DNA from: Paraburkholderia sp. ZP32-5
GTDB taxonomy: Bacteria > Pseudomonadota > Gammaproteobacteria > Burkholderiales > Burkholderiaceae
Assembly: GCF_021390495.1 (NCBI RefSeq)
Contig: NZ_JAJEJP010000001.1
Coordinates: forward strand, 558,001-622,000
Direction of reading: 5' to 3'
DNA length: 64,000 bases
Shown here: positions 27,652 through 36,288 of the stretch, piece after piece
Position numbering within the stretch: position 1 is the first letter of the stretch
Layout: each line of letters opens with the position of its first letter
Translations under genes and position numbers: made by a program
The notes under the pieces: generated by a model
The model's input: only the letters and a program-made list of their open reading frames with translations
Database searches by the model: none
What the model was told of the DNA's origin: nothing

Positions 27652-28725
27652 TTAATTGCCGCTGCCGCGCGCGACGCGACGCTGCTTGACTGCTTCGGCA
27701 AGACCTTCGAGCACGGGAATGCTTTCGTCCCAGCCGATGCATCCATCGGTGATGCTCTGGCCATAGGCCAGCGCGCAACCTTCCTGCAGATCCTGGCGGC
27801 CCGCCACGAGGTGCGATTCGACCATCACACCGACGATCCGCTCGTCGCCCGAAGCGATCTGGCGGCTGATGTCCGCGCATACCGGAATCTGGTTCTCGTG
27901 CTTCTTCGAGCTGTTCGCATGGCTCGCGTCGATCATCAGGCGCGCGGCGAGACCTGCCTTGCCGATGTCGCTGCAGGCCACATTGACGCTATCGGCGTCG
28001 TAGTTCGGTGTCTTGCCGCCGCGCAGGATGATGTGGCAATCCTCGTTGCCCGCGGTCGACACGATCGCCGAGTGGCCACCCTTCGTGACCGACAGGAAAT
28101 GGTGCGGTTGCGAGGCGGCCTTGATGGCATCGACGGCGATCTTGACATTGCCGTCCGTGCCGTTCTTGAAGCCGACCGGACACGACAGTCCCGAGGCGAG
28201 TTCACGGTGCACCTGCGACTCGGTGGTGCGCGCGCCGATCGCGCCCCACGAGATCAGGTCCGCGATGTACTGCGGGCTGATCATGTCGAGGTATTCGGTG
28301 GCGGCCGGCAGGCCCAGTTCGTTGATGCGCAACAGCAACTCGCGCGCGGTGCGCAGGCCGTCGTTGATCTTGAAGCTATTGTCCAGATGCGGGTCGTTGA
28401 TCAGGCCTTTCCAGCCCACCGTCGTGCGCGGCTTTTCGAAGTACACGCGCATCACGACTTCGAGTTCGCCGGCGAAGCGCTTGCGTTGCTCGATCAGTCG
28501 GCCGGCGTATTCGAGCGCAGCCTTGGTGTCGTGAATCGAGCACGGTCCGATGATCACGATCAGCCGGTCGTCCATACCGTGCAGGATGCGATGCATGGCA
28601 TTGCGCGCGTCGTAGATCAGGCTGGATACGGTCTCGTCGCAGGCGAACTCGCGAATCAGGTGAGCGGGCGGCGTGAGTTCTTTCAGTTCGCGGATGCGGA
28701 CATCGTCGGTATTGTGCAGGGGCAT
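27652..28725 (-). CDS. aroG: 3-deoxy-7-phosphoheptulonate (DAHP) synthase, type I
   Basis: This 357-residue class I-alpha DAHP synthase condenses phosphoenolpyruvate and erythrose-4-phosphate, the first step to Phe, Tyr and Trp. Visible motifs: VIIGPCSIHDTKAALEYA (about residues 57-74), MRVYFEKPRTTVGWKGLIND, GARTTESQVHRELASGL, and metal-site regions KGGHSAIVSTAGN and DASHANSSKKHENQ. The start is ATG 28723-28725 with AGGAGAACCAC before it. It is preceded by a leader with an aromatic-rich peptide and a terminator (28889-29087), indicating attenuation. Which amino acid inhibits the enzyme cannot be read safely; the symbol is by family. Confidence 0.95.
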   Translation of the reverse strand: MPLHNTDDVRIRELKELTPPAHLIREFACDETVSSLIYDARNAMHRILHGMDDRLIVIIGPCSIHDTKAALEYAGRLIEQRKRFAGELEVVMRVYFEKPRTTVGWKGLINDPHLDNSFKINDGLRTARELLLRINELGLPAATEYLDMISPQYIADLISWGAIGARTTESQVHRELASGLSCPVGFKNGTDGNVKIAVDAIKAASQPHHFLSVTKGGHSAIVSTAGNEDCHIILRGGKTPNYDADSVNVACSDIGKAGLAARLMIDASHANSSKKHENQIPVCADISRQIASGDERIVGVMVESHLVAGRQDLQEGCALAYGQSITDGCIGWDESIPVLEGLAEAVKQRRVARGSGN

Positions 28726-28888
28726 GTGGTTCTCCTGAAGCGGTTCGTAGCGTGTTCGCACGGGCAGCGGCGGTTGCGATCGAACAGCTGCCCCAGGCGG
28801 ACGACAATCAAAAAATAGTCAACGGCAAAGTTTCGGATACGTTTGCAAAACGGGTTTCAAAAAAGCGGGTTTCAAAAAGCGTGAGGCG

Positions 28889-28974
28889 AAAAAAAACCGC
28901 CAGTCTGAGCTGGCGGTTTTTCGGGAATTCTTGGTGTCCTGCGTGCACTAACACCCCTCTCGATCCGCCAGCGG
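28889..28974 (-). promoter_or_regulatory. Attenuator: alternative antiterminator and terminator before aroG
   Basis: On the minus strand, CCGCCAGC (28909-28916) and the 3' arm CTGGCGG (28897-28903) form a terminator stem extended by AA/TT, followed by eight U residues (28889-28896). GCTGGCGG at 28965-28972, inside the leader ORF just after its aromatic codons, is a perfect 8-nt complement of the terminator 5' arm and would form an antiterminator. An inner GGTGT (28951-28955) / ACACC (28933-28937) pairing would support it. Confidence 0.82.
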
Positions 28975-29016
28975 TCTGAGATACCAAAAAAAGTAAAAGT
29001 AAAACTTGGCGGACAT
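28948..29016 (-). CDS. Aromatic-amino-acid leader peptide of aroG (22 aa)
   Basis: ATG at 29014-29016 opens 22 codons ending TAG at 28948-28950. After MSAK come eight aromatic codons in a row, FYFYFFWY (28981-29004), then LRPLADREGC. Such codon runs are the hallmark of ribosome-mediated attenuation, as in the pheA and trp leaders of enterobacteria. Here Phe (4), Tyr (3) and Trp (1) codons are mixed, matching the role of DAHP synthase as the common first step. The codons lie 12 nt before an antiterminator strand, so a ribosome stalled on them would leave that strand free. No strong Shine-Dalgarno is visible. Confidence 0.85.
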   Translation of the reverse strand: MSAKFYFYFFWYLRPLADREGC

Positions 29017-29058
29017 GGCGAAATGAAATGTGTCGCTGGTCAAAAAGGGTGGTTGACT

Positions 29059-29087
29059 TTATAACCCGGTACGGGCTCGGCTGACAA
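29059..29087 (-). promoter_or_regulatory. aroG promoter
   Basis: On the minus strand TTGTCA (29082-29087) and TTATAA (29059-29064) are exactly 17 bp apart, each close to the sigma-70 consensus. Transcription would begin near 29052, about 36 bp before the leader-peptide ATG. It lies just downstream of the tldD terminator, so aroG appears independently transcribed. Confidence 0.75.
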
Positions 29088-29099
29088 GCTGGAGGCCGT

Positions 29100-29119
29100 A
29101 AAAATGCGGAAATTCCGCA
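29100..29119 (-). terminator. Intrinsic terminator of tldD
   Basis: TGCGG (29105-29109) and CCGCA (29115-29119) pair around AATTT, followed on the minus strand by five U residues (29100-29104), about 45 bp past the tldD stop. Confidence 0.65.
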
Positions 29120-29162
29120 CGCTTCACGCGTTTCGTGCATGAGGCGTGCATTTGTTGCGCAG

Positions 29163-30629
29163 TCAGGCCGTACCGCCCACGGTCATGCGCTCGATGCGCA
29201 GCGTCGGCTGACCGACGCCCACCGGCACGCTCTGACCTTCCTTGCCGCACACGCCGACGCCCGAATCGAGCTTCATGTCGTTGCCGATCATCGTGATGTA
29301 CTTCAGCGATTCCGGGCCGCTGCCGATCAGCGTTGCACCCTTGACCGGATACGTGATCTTGCCGTTCTCGATCATGTATGCCTCGGACGCCGAGAACACG
29401 AACTTGCCGTTCGTGATGTCGACCTGGCCGCCGCCGAAATTCACCGCATACAGGCCGTTCTTTACGGACGCGAGAATTTCCTGCGGATCCTTGTCGCCGT
29501 TGAGCATGTACGTATTGGTCATGCGCGGCATCGGCAGCGCCGCGTACGATTCGCGCCGCGCGTTGCCGGTGACCGGCATCTTCATCAGACGCGCGTTCAG
29601 CGTGTCCTGGATATAGCCCTTCAGGATGCCGTCCTCGATCAGCGTCGTGCACTGCGTCGGATTGCCTTCGTCGTCGATGTTCAACGAGCCGCGGCGGTTC
29701 GGCAGCGTGCCGTCGTCGACCACGGTGACGCCCTTCGCGGCGACCTGCTCGCCGATGCGTCCCGCGAACGCCGACGAACCCTTGCGGTTGAAGTCGCCTT
29801 CGAGGCCGTGACCGATCGCTTCGTGCAGCAGCACGCCGGGCCAGCCCGGGCCGAGCACGACAGTCATCGCGCCGGCCGGCGCCGGACGCGCGTCGAGATT
29901 GACGAGCGCCGCGTGTACCGCGTCGTCGACGTAGCGCGACAGCACTTCGTCGGTGAAATAGCCGTAGTCGAAGCGGCCGCCGCCACCGCCGCTGCCGATC
30001 TCGCGACGGCCGTTCTGCTCGGCGATCACCGTGACCGACACGCGCACGAGCGGCCGGATGTCGGCCGCGAAGCCGCCGTCGCTGCGCGCGACCAGCACCA
30101 CGTCGTATTCGCCGGCGAGGCCCGCCATCACCTGCTGGATGCGCGGGTCGCGGCCGCGCGCCATCTTCTCGATGCGTTCGAGCAGCTTGACCTTGGCGGT
30201 CGCGTCCAGCGAATGCAGCGGATCGGACGGCAGGTACAGATCGCGCCCGGCGATACCGGTCAGCGACGAGGCCGCCTTGATCTTCTGCTTGCCGCCGCCT
30301 GCCTTGGCAATCGAACGGGTGGCGAGCGCCGCCTGACGAATTGCTTCTGGCGACAGATCGTCCGAGTACGCGAAAGCCGTGCGGTCGCCCGACACGGCGC
30401 GCACGCCGACGCCCTGGTCGATACTGAAGCTGCCCGATTTCACGATACCTTCTTCGAGACTCCACGCTTCGCTGCGCGTGTACTGGAAGTACAGATCCGC
30501 GTAATCGATGCGGTGCGTGAAGATTTCGGCGAGCGTGCGCGTGAGCAGCGACTCGTCCAGACCGTAGGGCGTGAGGAGGATGTCCTTGGCGGCGGCGAGA
30601 TTACGGATACCGGGTTCGATGATGTTCAT
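29163..30629 (-). CDS. tldD: Metalloprotease TldD
   Basis: This 488-residue protein is the metal-bearing subunit of the TldD/TldE (PmbA) protease, which trims unfolded peptides and matures some modified peptides. The zinc-site motif LLHEAIGHGLEGDFNRKGSS (HExxxH, about residues 258-263) is intact. Other family features: YFQYTRSEAWSLEEGIVKSG near the N-terminus and GVCGKEGQSVPVGVGQPTLR near the C-terminus. TldE is not in the window. It is the last gene of yhdP-nitrilase-tldD, a conserved proteobacterial order. Confidence 0.97.
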   Translation of the reverse strand: MNIIEPGIRNLAAAKDILLTPYGLDESLLTRTLAEIFTHRIDYADLYFQYTRSEAWSLEEGIVKSGSFSIDQGVGVRAVSGDRTAFAYSDDLSPEAIRQAALATRSIAKAGGGKQKIKAASSLTGIAGRDLYLPSDPLHSLDATAKVKLLERIEKMARGRDPRIQQVMAGLAGEYDVVLVARSDGGFAADIRPLVRVSVTVIAEQNGRREIGSGGGGGRFDYGYFTDEVLSRYVDDAVHAALVNLDARPAPAGAMTVVLGPGWPGVLLHEAIGHGLEGDFNRKGSSAFAGRIGEQVAAKGVTVVDDGTLPNRRGSLNIDDEGNPTQCTTLIEDGILKGYIQDTLNARLMKMPVTGNARRESYAALPMPRMTNTYMLNGDKDPQEILASVKNGLYAVNFGGGQVDITNGKFVFSASEAYMIENGKITYPVKGATLIGSGPESLKYITMIGNDMKLDSGVGVCGKEGQSVPVGVGQPTLRIERMTVGGTA

Positions 30630-30722
30630 GCGAAGTATGTTCTGCTCGATACGAAGGGTTCGGGTGGCGCCTGCCCCGCTATATGCGTGACGGGCGCCGC
30701 AGTTTCAATGTCGATGCGGGCT

Positions 30723-31586
30723 TCAGTCGAGCACGCGATGACGCCAGGCGGGCAGGCTCTGCCGCACTTCGTCGATGCGCGCGCGTTCGAGGTTGCCGGC
30801 GACCACGCCGGCGCCCTCGTCGCGCACCGCGACGATTTCGCCCCACGGGTCGATCAGCATGCTGTGGCCCCACGTGCGGCGGCCATTTTCATGTTTGCCG
30901 CCTTGCGCCGCGGCGAGCACGTAGCACTGGTTTTCGATCGCGCGGGTGCGCAGCAGCAGCTCCCAGTGCGCGCGACCGGTCGTGTAGGTGAACGCCGACG
31001 GCACCACGATCAGCGCGCAGTCGCCCATGCGCCGATATAGCTCCGGGAAGCGCAGATCGTAGCAGACCGACAGGCCGACCCGGCCGAACGGGGCCTCGAA
31101 GCCGCGCACCTCGGTGCCGGGACGGATCGTGCGCGCTTCGTCGAACGATTCTTCGCCTTTCTCGAAATTGAACAGATGGATCTTGTCGTAGCGCGCGGCT
31201 TCGTTGCCGTCCGGGTCGAACACCAGCGTCGTGTTTAGCACGCGCGAGGCTTCCGGCGCGGTCAGCGGTAGCGTGCCGCCGATGATCCAGATGCGGTGGC
31301 GCCGCGCGGCATCGGCGAGAAAGCGCTGGATCGGGCCGTCCTGATAAGACTCGCGCACGGCGAGCTTGTCCGTGTCCTTGAAGCCCATGAAGCAGAAATA
31401 TTCGGGCAGCAGCACGAGCTGCGCGCCATCGGCCGCGGCTTCATCGATCAGGCGCCCGGCCTCGGCCAGATTGCGCTCGCGATCGGGCGTGCTCACCATC
31501 TGCAGCGCGGCGACCCGGAACGGGCTGCCGGCGGGGCCGCTCGCTGCCGCGGCCGAAGAGGAAGAAGATATCTGTGTGTCGCTCAT
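30723..31586 (-). CDS. Carbon-nitrogen hydrolase (Nit1-type, likely deaminated glutathione amidase)
   Basis: This 287-residue nitrilase-superfamily amidase shows the Glu-Lys-Cys triad: Glu in LVLLPEYFCFMG (about residue 60), Lys in ARYDKIHLFNFEKGEESFDE (about residue 127) and Cys in VGLSVCYDLRFPELYRRMG (about residue 167). These flanking sequences match the Nit1/YbeM group, which hydrolyses deaminated glutathione as metabolite repair. The start is ATG 31584-31586 (MSDTQISSSSSAAAA), with a low-complexity leader before the domain. It lies between yhdP and tldD on the same strand. Confidence 0.88.
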   Translation of the reverse strand: MSDTQISSSSSAAAASGPAGSPFRVAALQMVSTPDRERNLAEAGRLIDEAAADGAQLVLLPEYFCFMGFKDTDKLAVRESYQDGPIQRFLADAARRHRIWIIGGTLPLTAPEASRVLNTTLVFDPDGNEAARYDKIHLFNFEKGEESFDEARTIRPGTEVRGFEAPFGRVGLSVCYDLRFPELYRRMGDCALIVVPSAFTYTTGRAHWELLLRTRAIENQCYVLAAAQGGKHENGRRTWGHSMLIDPWGEIVAVRDEGAGVVAGNLERARIDEVRQSLPAWRHRVLD

Positions 31587-31805
31587 GAGCGTATCGAAAG
31601 ACTCCCGGCAGGGCGGCGTGGCGAGGCGCACGCTGCTTGCATCGTTCAGGGCTGGCTTGGCGGCCGTCGACGCGCATTGGGTTGGGGCTGGAGGACCGGC
31701 CGTGTCTGGCCGGCTGGATCGGCGCCGAAGCGGGTTCAGGCAGGCCGGAGCGGCGGACCGGAAAAAACCGGCGTGGCCGGAACCAGCCCACGCGGCCAGC
31801 GAAAC

Positions 31806-34800
31806 TCAGTGCGCTTCCACGGTCGAAGCGGGAGCGTCCATCTTACCCCGTTCGGTCGTGACCCGCTCGACGCGCGGCTTCGTCCACGAGCCGGTAATCC
31901 AGTACTCGCGCGCGAACACATGCGACACCGAGTGCGAGAACGCGAGGTCGGCGACCAGCGCGCCGAGACCAAACAGCGGATTGACGACCGTCGCGGCGAC
32001 CACCGCCGCACCCGCGCTGACGGTCGGCACGACATGCAGGTGCATGTCCTGAGTCTTCTGCGCGATATCGACCGAGCCGGTCATCTCGGCGCGCGCCGGC
32101 GCGGTCACCATCCTGAAGTTATCGGTGCGGGCGATGCCGTCATGAATCTGCGCGGTGCCGGTCACGCTGGAGAACGGCAGCCCCTCGCCGATCACGTCGC
32201 GGAAATCGAGCGTCGCGATGCGTGCGAGGCTTTGCAGGCTGAGCACGCCAAGCAGCGTCGCGACGCCTGGATCGACCTTCAGGATCTGGCCGTGACGCAG
32301 ATCGAGCGCGAGGTTGCCGTTGAGCGTCGTGTAGTCGATCGTGGTCGGGCCGCCTTGCCACGCTACCTTGCCCGCCAGCGAGCCGCTGCCGTTTTTCAGC
32401 GTCCTCGCGAGGCCGAAGCGTTCGAGTAGCGCGCCGGCGTCCTTGATGTCGAGCTTGAAATCGAACACGGTGCGCCGCGGCGTGGTTTCGTCCGGCGCGC
32501 TGTCGAGGTCGGTGGAGGTGCGCCAGTTCGCGGTGGCGGTGAGCGTCGCCGCCGGATTCGTCACGTCGAGCTTATCGAGCTGCCAGACCGGCACGCCGTT
32601 TTCCTCGAAGTTGTGTGCATTGACTTCCAGCTTGCCGATGTTGCGCTCGCGCAGGATCAGCTCGTCGACGACCAGATCGATCGACGGCATGTTGAGCGCC
32701 GGCGCCGACATCACCGGACCGAGCATGTCCTTGTCCGCGACCGACGGAATCACCACGCGCGCGAACCGTGCCTCCAGCTTGCCGGGCGAATCGCGCGTGA
32801 CGCCCGGCAGCCACGACACGTGGCCCGATACCTGATTCGACGCGATGTTCGCCTGCCAGGTGCGATCCATGTGCGATGCGCCGACGATCACGTTGTCCCA
32901 GTGACGCTTGAAGAGCGTCAGCGTGTCGATGTGCAGCGCGAAGCGGCTCGGCAGGAATTGCGTGACGGTCGGATTAGGCGTGGGCGCGGGCGTGGCCGTC
33001 CGCGAGCCGGCGGCGTTGGCGCCGGTCGTGCCGCTGGCACCGTTCGCCGCGGCCCCGGCGCGCAACTGCGCGGCGAGCGCGCGCCATGCATCGGCGTCGA
33101 ACGCCTTCACGTCGACCGCGGCGACCACACCCTCGGACGGCAGATCCGCCGGCCGGTTCACGCCGATCGCGCCGCGCACCACCTGCGGCGGCGTATTGGG
33201 CTGCAGCTTCGGCTGATAGCGCAGCACGTAAGCGGCGGTGGCCGGCCCGAACGTGAGGTCGAGCCGCTCCAGTCCGGCATCGCCGGGCGCCGTCGCCGGA
33301 TTGACCGCGAAGTGCAGCGGCATTGGCGTGCCGACCGGTTTGTTGAACGGCGCCGGGAAGTCGAGCGCGAGCCCTGTCAGATCGGAGTCCGCGCTGACTT
33401 CCGGCAAGCTGCCGCGCGCGCCGCTGACGTTCAGCGCGTACGGCGCGCTGCCGCTCATATGCGTGAGCACCTGCTCGGCCGGGCCATGCAGATTGAGGCC
33501 GCGCGCCGCATCCACGGCGATATGGCCGCCGAGCGCGAGCGCGTACCTGCCGTCCTGGCGCAGGCCGCCGTTCGCGTGCACGTCGCCGCCGAGGAACTGC
33601 CCGGAGAGTCGGTCGAGCTGAGCCGTGTGTTCGGTGAAACGCACGCGGCCGTTCAGCTGCGACAGCGGCGGCACGTTGTTCGCACTGAGCCGGTTGTTCT
33701 CGAAGCCGACCGTGCCTTCCACGCTGACATGCGGCTTCGGTATGCGCGGAATCGTCAGCTTGAGCGCGAGCGACGCGGGCCCTTCGGCGCGGATCCGCTC
33801 GGTCTGGTGCCGCGCCATGATGCCGAGCGAGCTGTCGTTCACATAGTCGAGCATGTCGCCGAGCGGCCCGCGCGCGTTGCCCTGGATCGTCAGGTTCGAG
33901 CCTTTCGTGCCGAGGTCGTCGATCCTGCCGCGCACGCCGGTGAGCGCGACGCGCTCGTATCGCCCGCGCTCGATGTCGAAGCGCAGCACGTTCTGCTTCA
34001 GTTCGAATACGCCGTCGATGCCGTCGAACGCCGGCCATACGTTCGGTGTGCCGTTGCGCATCTTGCGCGGCGGAAACGGCGTCGGGTCGAATCTGCCGCC
34101 GGTGAACGGCGCGACGATATGGAACAGGCCGGCGTCGGGGTCGCGCGCATACGGGAACTTGGTCAGATCGCCATGTATCTCGATCGTGGCGCCGCGCGAA
34201 ATGCCCGCCTGCAAGCCGTGGCCGAGGTAGATGCGGGTTTTTTCGGGGACCGCGGTCGGTAGATAACGGGCGATGTGCGCCACCTGCGCGCGCTGGAAGT
34301 CGGCCTTCAGATCGAGCGAGCCGCGGCCGTGGCCCGGGTTGCTGTAGTCCGCGGTCGCGGTGGCGGAAACGTCGGCGTTCGACACGCTGACATCGGCTAG
34401 CTTCAGCGCGAACGCCGGGCGCGTGCTGTCGGCGTCTCTCGGCAGCATCGTCCAGTCCGCGCGGGCGTGCAGACGGTCGAGCTTCAGGCGCGGATCGTCG
34501 AATACGCCCGGCAGCGTGATCGCGACGTTCGACGTGTCGAGCACCGCCTTGCCGCCTTTTTCGTCGGCATCGACACTGCCCCACAGATTTTCGATGCCGG
34601 GTATGCCGGCGCGCGGATGGCCGCGCGGCGTGAGCCCCGGCCCCGGCTCCTGGGCGGCGAAGCTGATGCCCTGCAGATCGCCCTTGAAGCGATAACGCTC
34701 GATCGGCTCCGAGCCCGTCGGCCGATGGTCGCTGCCGACCTCGCCCGATTCCGGCTTGCCGCGCTCCACCTCGATCACATAGTCCGACACCATCCCGCGC

Positions 34801-36047
34801 GGGTTGATCCGTACGAGTTCGTTCAGGAAGCGCCGCGGCAGCGGCAGCGCCCGGCTGAATTCGGCGAGGATGCCGAGGTCGACGCGATCGCCGCTGACGC
34901 TCAGCAATTGCCCATGCTGCTGCGACGCGGTCCGGTAACGCCCGTTCAGCGTCTGGAGGCTCAGGGTACGGGTGAGCGGCGTGCCGTCTTCGAGCGGCGG
35001 TACGCCGAGTTCAGCGCGCAGATCGGCGAGTTGCAGCTTGTAATCGCCTTCGCCCGCTTCGACGCGCCACAGAAAATGCGACATCGGCATCAGCAACTTC
35101 GGCTGCGTCGGGCGTACACGCAGCGCGACGTCGGTGCCGTTCAACTGGCCGCCCGCGTTGGTCATGCGGCCTTCGCTGAAGTCTATCCAGATCGCATTGT
35201 CGATGCGGCCGGCGAACGTCTCGATCGGGAATTTGACGTAGCGCGCGAGCGTCGGCAGATCGACCGGACCGGTCGAGATGTATGCCTGGCCGGTCCAGTT
35301 GATCGGCTTGCCGATCGCGGACAGCGGCGCGTGCCGGAAGTGCGTGCGGAAATCGAGCGGGCCTTGCAGCAACTTGCCTTCGGGCGGCGCCTGCAAGGCC
35401 ATGCGGTGGTCGTAACCGTCGTTGAGGATCGCGATGCGGATGTCGCGCAAGGCGAGCTCCGGCGCGTCGCGCGTCGCGTCGTGCCAGCGCAGTACGCCGC
35501 CGCGCACGACGATCGCCTGCTGGCGCAGCAGCCAGGTGGACAGCGTGTCGTTGCCGCTATGGCGGGTCGGCACCGGCACCCCCGCCACCGACAGCACGCC
35601 GTCTTCGCTGCGCGAGACCAGCACGTCCGGCTGATCGACGATCAGGCTCGACAGCGCCGGTCGAAACTCCCACAGCGAGTGCCACGACACCGTCGCGGTC
35701 GCGTGCGGAATCGTCAGTGCGGGGTGTCCGTCGTGATCGCGGATGACCAGGTTGGTGACGTCGAGACCGGGCTGGAAGCCGCTCCAGTGCGGCGCCAGCC
35801 GGCCGATCGTGAACTGGGTGTGAAGTTTCTCGGAGACCGCGGCTTCGATGCGCGGCCGGAACGCGTCGATACGCGGCAGCACCATGTAGCGCAAGCCGAG
35901 GAACAGTGCCGTGGCGATGAAGTACAGAATCAGCGCGAGCGTGACGAGCACGCGCAAGGTCCGGCGCAGCACGATGTGGTCGCTTGCGCTCACATGCCGG
36001 GCCAGCTCTTGTTCGTGCGGGTCGGCGGGATCGTTTCGCTCGGACAT
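31806..36047 (-). CDS. yhdP: YhdP-family AsmA-like envelope protein
   Basis: This very long protein (1413 residues) has one N-terminal membrane helix (TLRVLVTLALILYFIATALF, about residues 28-47) and a large periplasmic part of the DUF3971/AsmA-like type. YhdP, TamB and YdbH are known as large periplasmic bridges for phospholipid transport to the outer membrane. LHVVPTVSAGAAVVAATVVNPLFG near the C-terminus is a typical end-region motif. A Gly/Ala/Thr-rich stretch at about residues 1010-1035 is low-complexity. The start is ATG 36045-36047 (MSERNDPADPHEQE). It heads yhdP-nitrilase-tldD and is divergent from glnE. Confidence 0.93.
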   Translation of the reverse strand: MSERNDPADPHEQELARHVSASDHIVLRRTLRVLVTLALILYFIATALFLGLRYMVLPRIDAFRPRIEAAVSEKLHTQFTIGRLAPHWSGFQPGLDVTNLVIRDHDGHPALTIPHATATVSWHSLWEFRPALSSLIVDQPDVLVSRSEDGVLSVAGVPVPTRHSGNDTLSTWLLRQQAIVVRGGVLRWHDATRDAPELALRDIRIAILNDGYDHRMALQAPPEGKLLQGPLDFRTHFRHAPLSAIGKPINWTGQAYISTGPVDLPTLARYVKFPIETFAGRIDNAIWIDFSEGRMTNAGGQLNGTDVALRVRPTQPKLLMPMSHFLWRVEAGEGDYKLQLADLRAELGVPPLEDGTPLTRTLSLQTLNGRYRTASQQHGQLLSVSGDRVDLGILAEFSRALPLPRRFLNELVRINPRGMVSDYVIEVERGKPESGEVGSDHRPTGSEPIERYRFKGDLQGISFAAQEPGPGLTPRGHPRAGIPGIENLWGSVDADEKGGKAVLDTSNVAITLPGVFDDPRLKLDRLHARADWTMLPRDADSTRPAFALKLADVSVSNADVSATATADYSNPGHGRGSLDLKADFQRAQVAHIARYLPTAVPEKTRIYLGHGLQAGISRGATIEIHGDLTKFPYARDPDAGLFHIVAPFTGGRFDPTPFPPRKMRNGTPNVWPAFDGIDGVFELKQNVLRFDIERGRYERVALTGVRGRIDDLGTKGSNLTIQGNARGPLGDMLDYVNDSSLGIMARHQTERIRAEGPASLALKLTIPRIPKPHVSVEGTVGFENNRLSANNVPPLSQLNGRVRFTEHTAQLDRLSGQFLGGDVHANGGLRQDGRYALALGGHIAVDAARGLNLHGPAEQVLTHMSGSAPYALNVSGARGSLPEVSADSDLTGLALDFPAPFNKPVGTPMPLHFAVNPATAPGDAGLERLDLTFGPATAAYVLRYQPKLQPNTPPQVVRGAIGVNRPADLPSEGVVAAVDVKAFDADAWRALAAQLRAGAAANGASGTTGANAAGSRTATPAPTPNPTVTQFLPSRFALHIDTLTLFKRHWDNVIVGASHMDRTWQANIASNQVSGHVSWLPGVTRDSPGKLEARFARVVIPSVADKDMLGPVMSAPALNMPSIDLVVDELILRERNIGKLEVNAHNFEENGVPVWQLDKLDVTNPAATLTATANWRTSTDLDSAPDETTPRRTVFDFKLDIKDAGALLERFGLARTLKNGSGSLAGKVAWQGGPTTIDYTTLNGNLALDLRHGQILKVDPGVATLLGVLSLQSLARIATLDFRDVIGEGLPFSSVTGTAQIHDGIARTDNFRMVTAPARAEMTGSVDIAQKTQDMHLHVVPTVSAGAAVVAATVVNPLFGLGALVADLAFSHSVSHVFAREYWITGSWTKPRVERVTTERGKMDAPASTVEAH

Positions 36048-36288
36048 GCTGCGGCGGCTGGGCGTATGGTAGTTTTGCGAATTAACGACGAAATGTAACA
36101 CACGGAAATGCCTCGGCGGACCTCCTGCAAACCCTGTCCGCACGCCGCCTCGCGGCCTGTCAGGGCCATCCGGCAAGGCACTCGGCGCGCTGCTTCGCGC
36201 ATCGGTTACGATCCACCGACGTGCAACGAAACAACATCAGAACAACACCAGACGACGCCAATCAAGCAACGAGCGAGCCCGATTTTTG

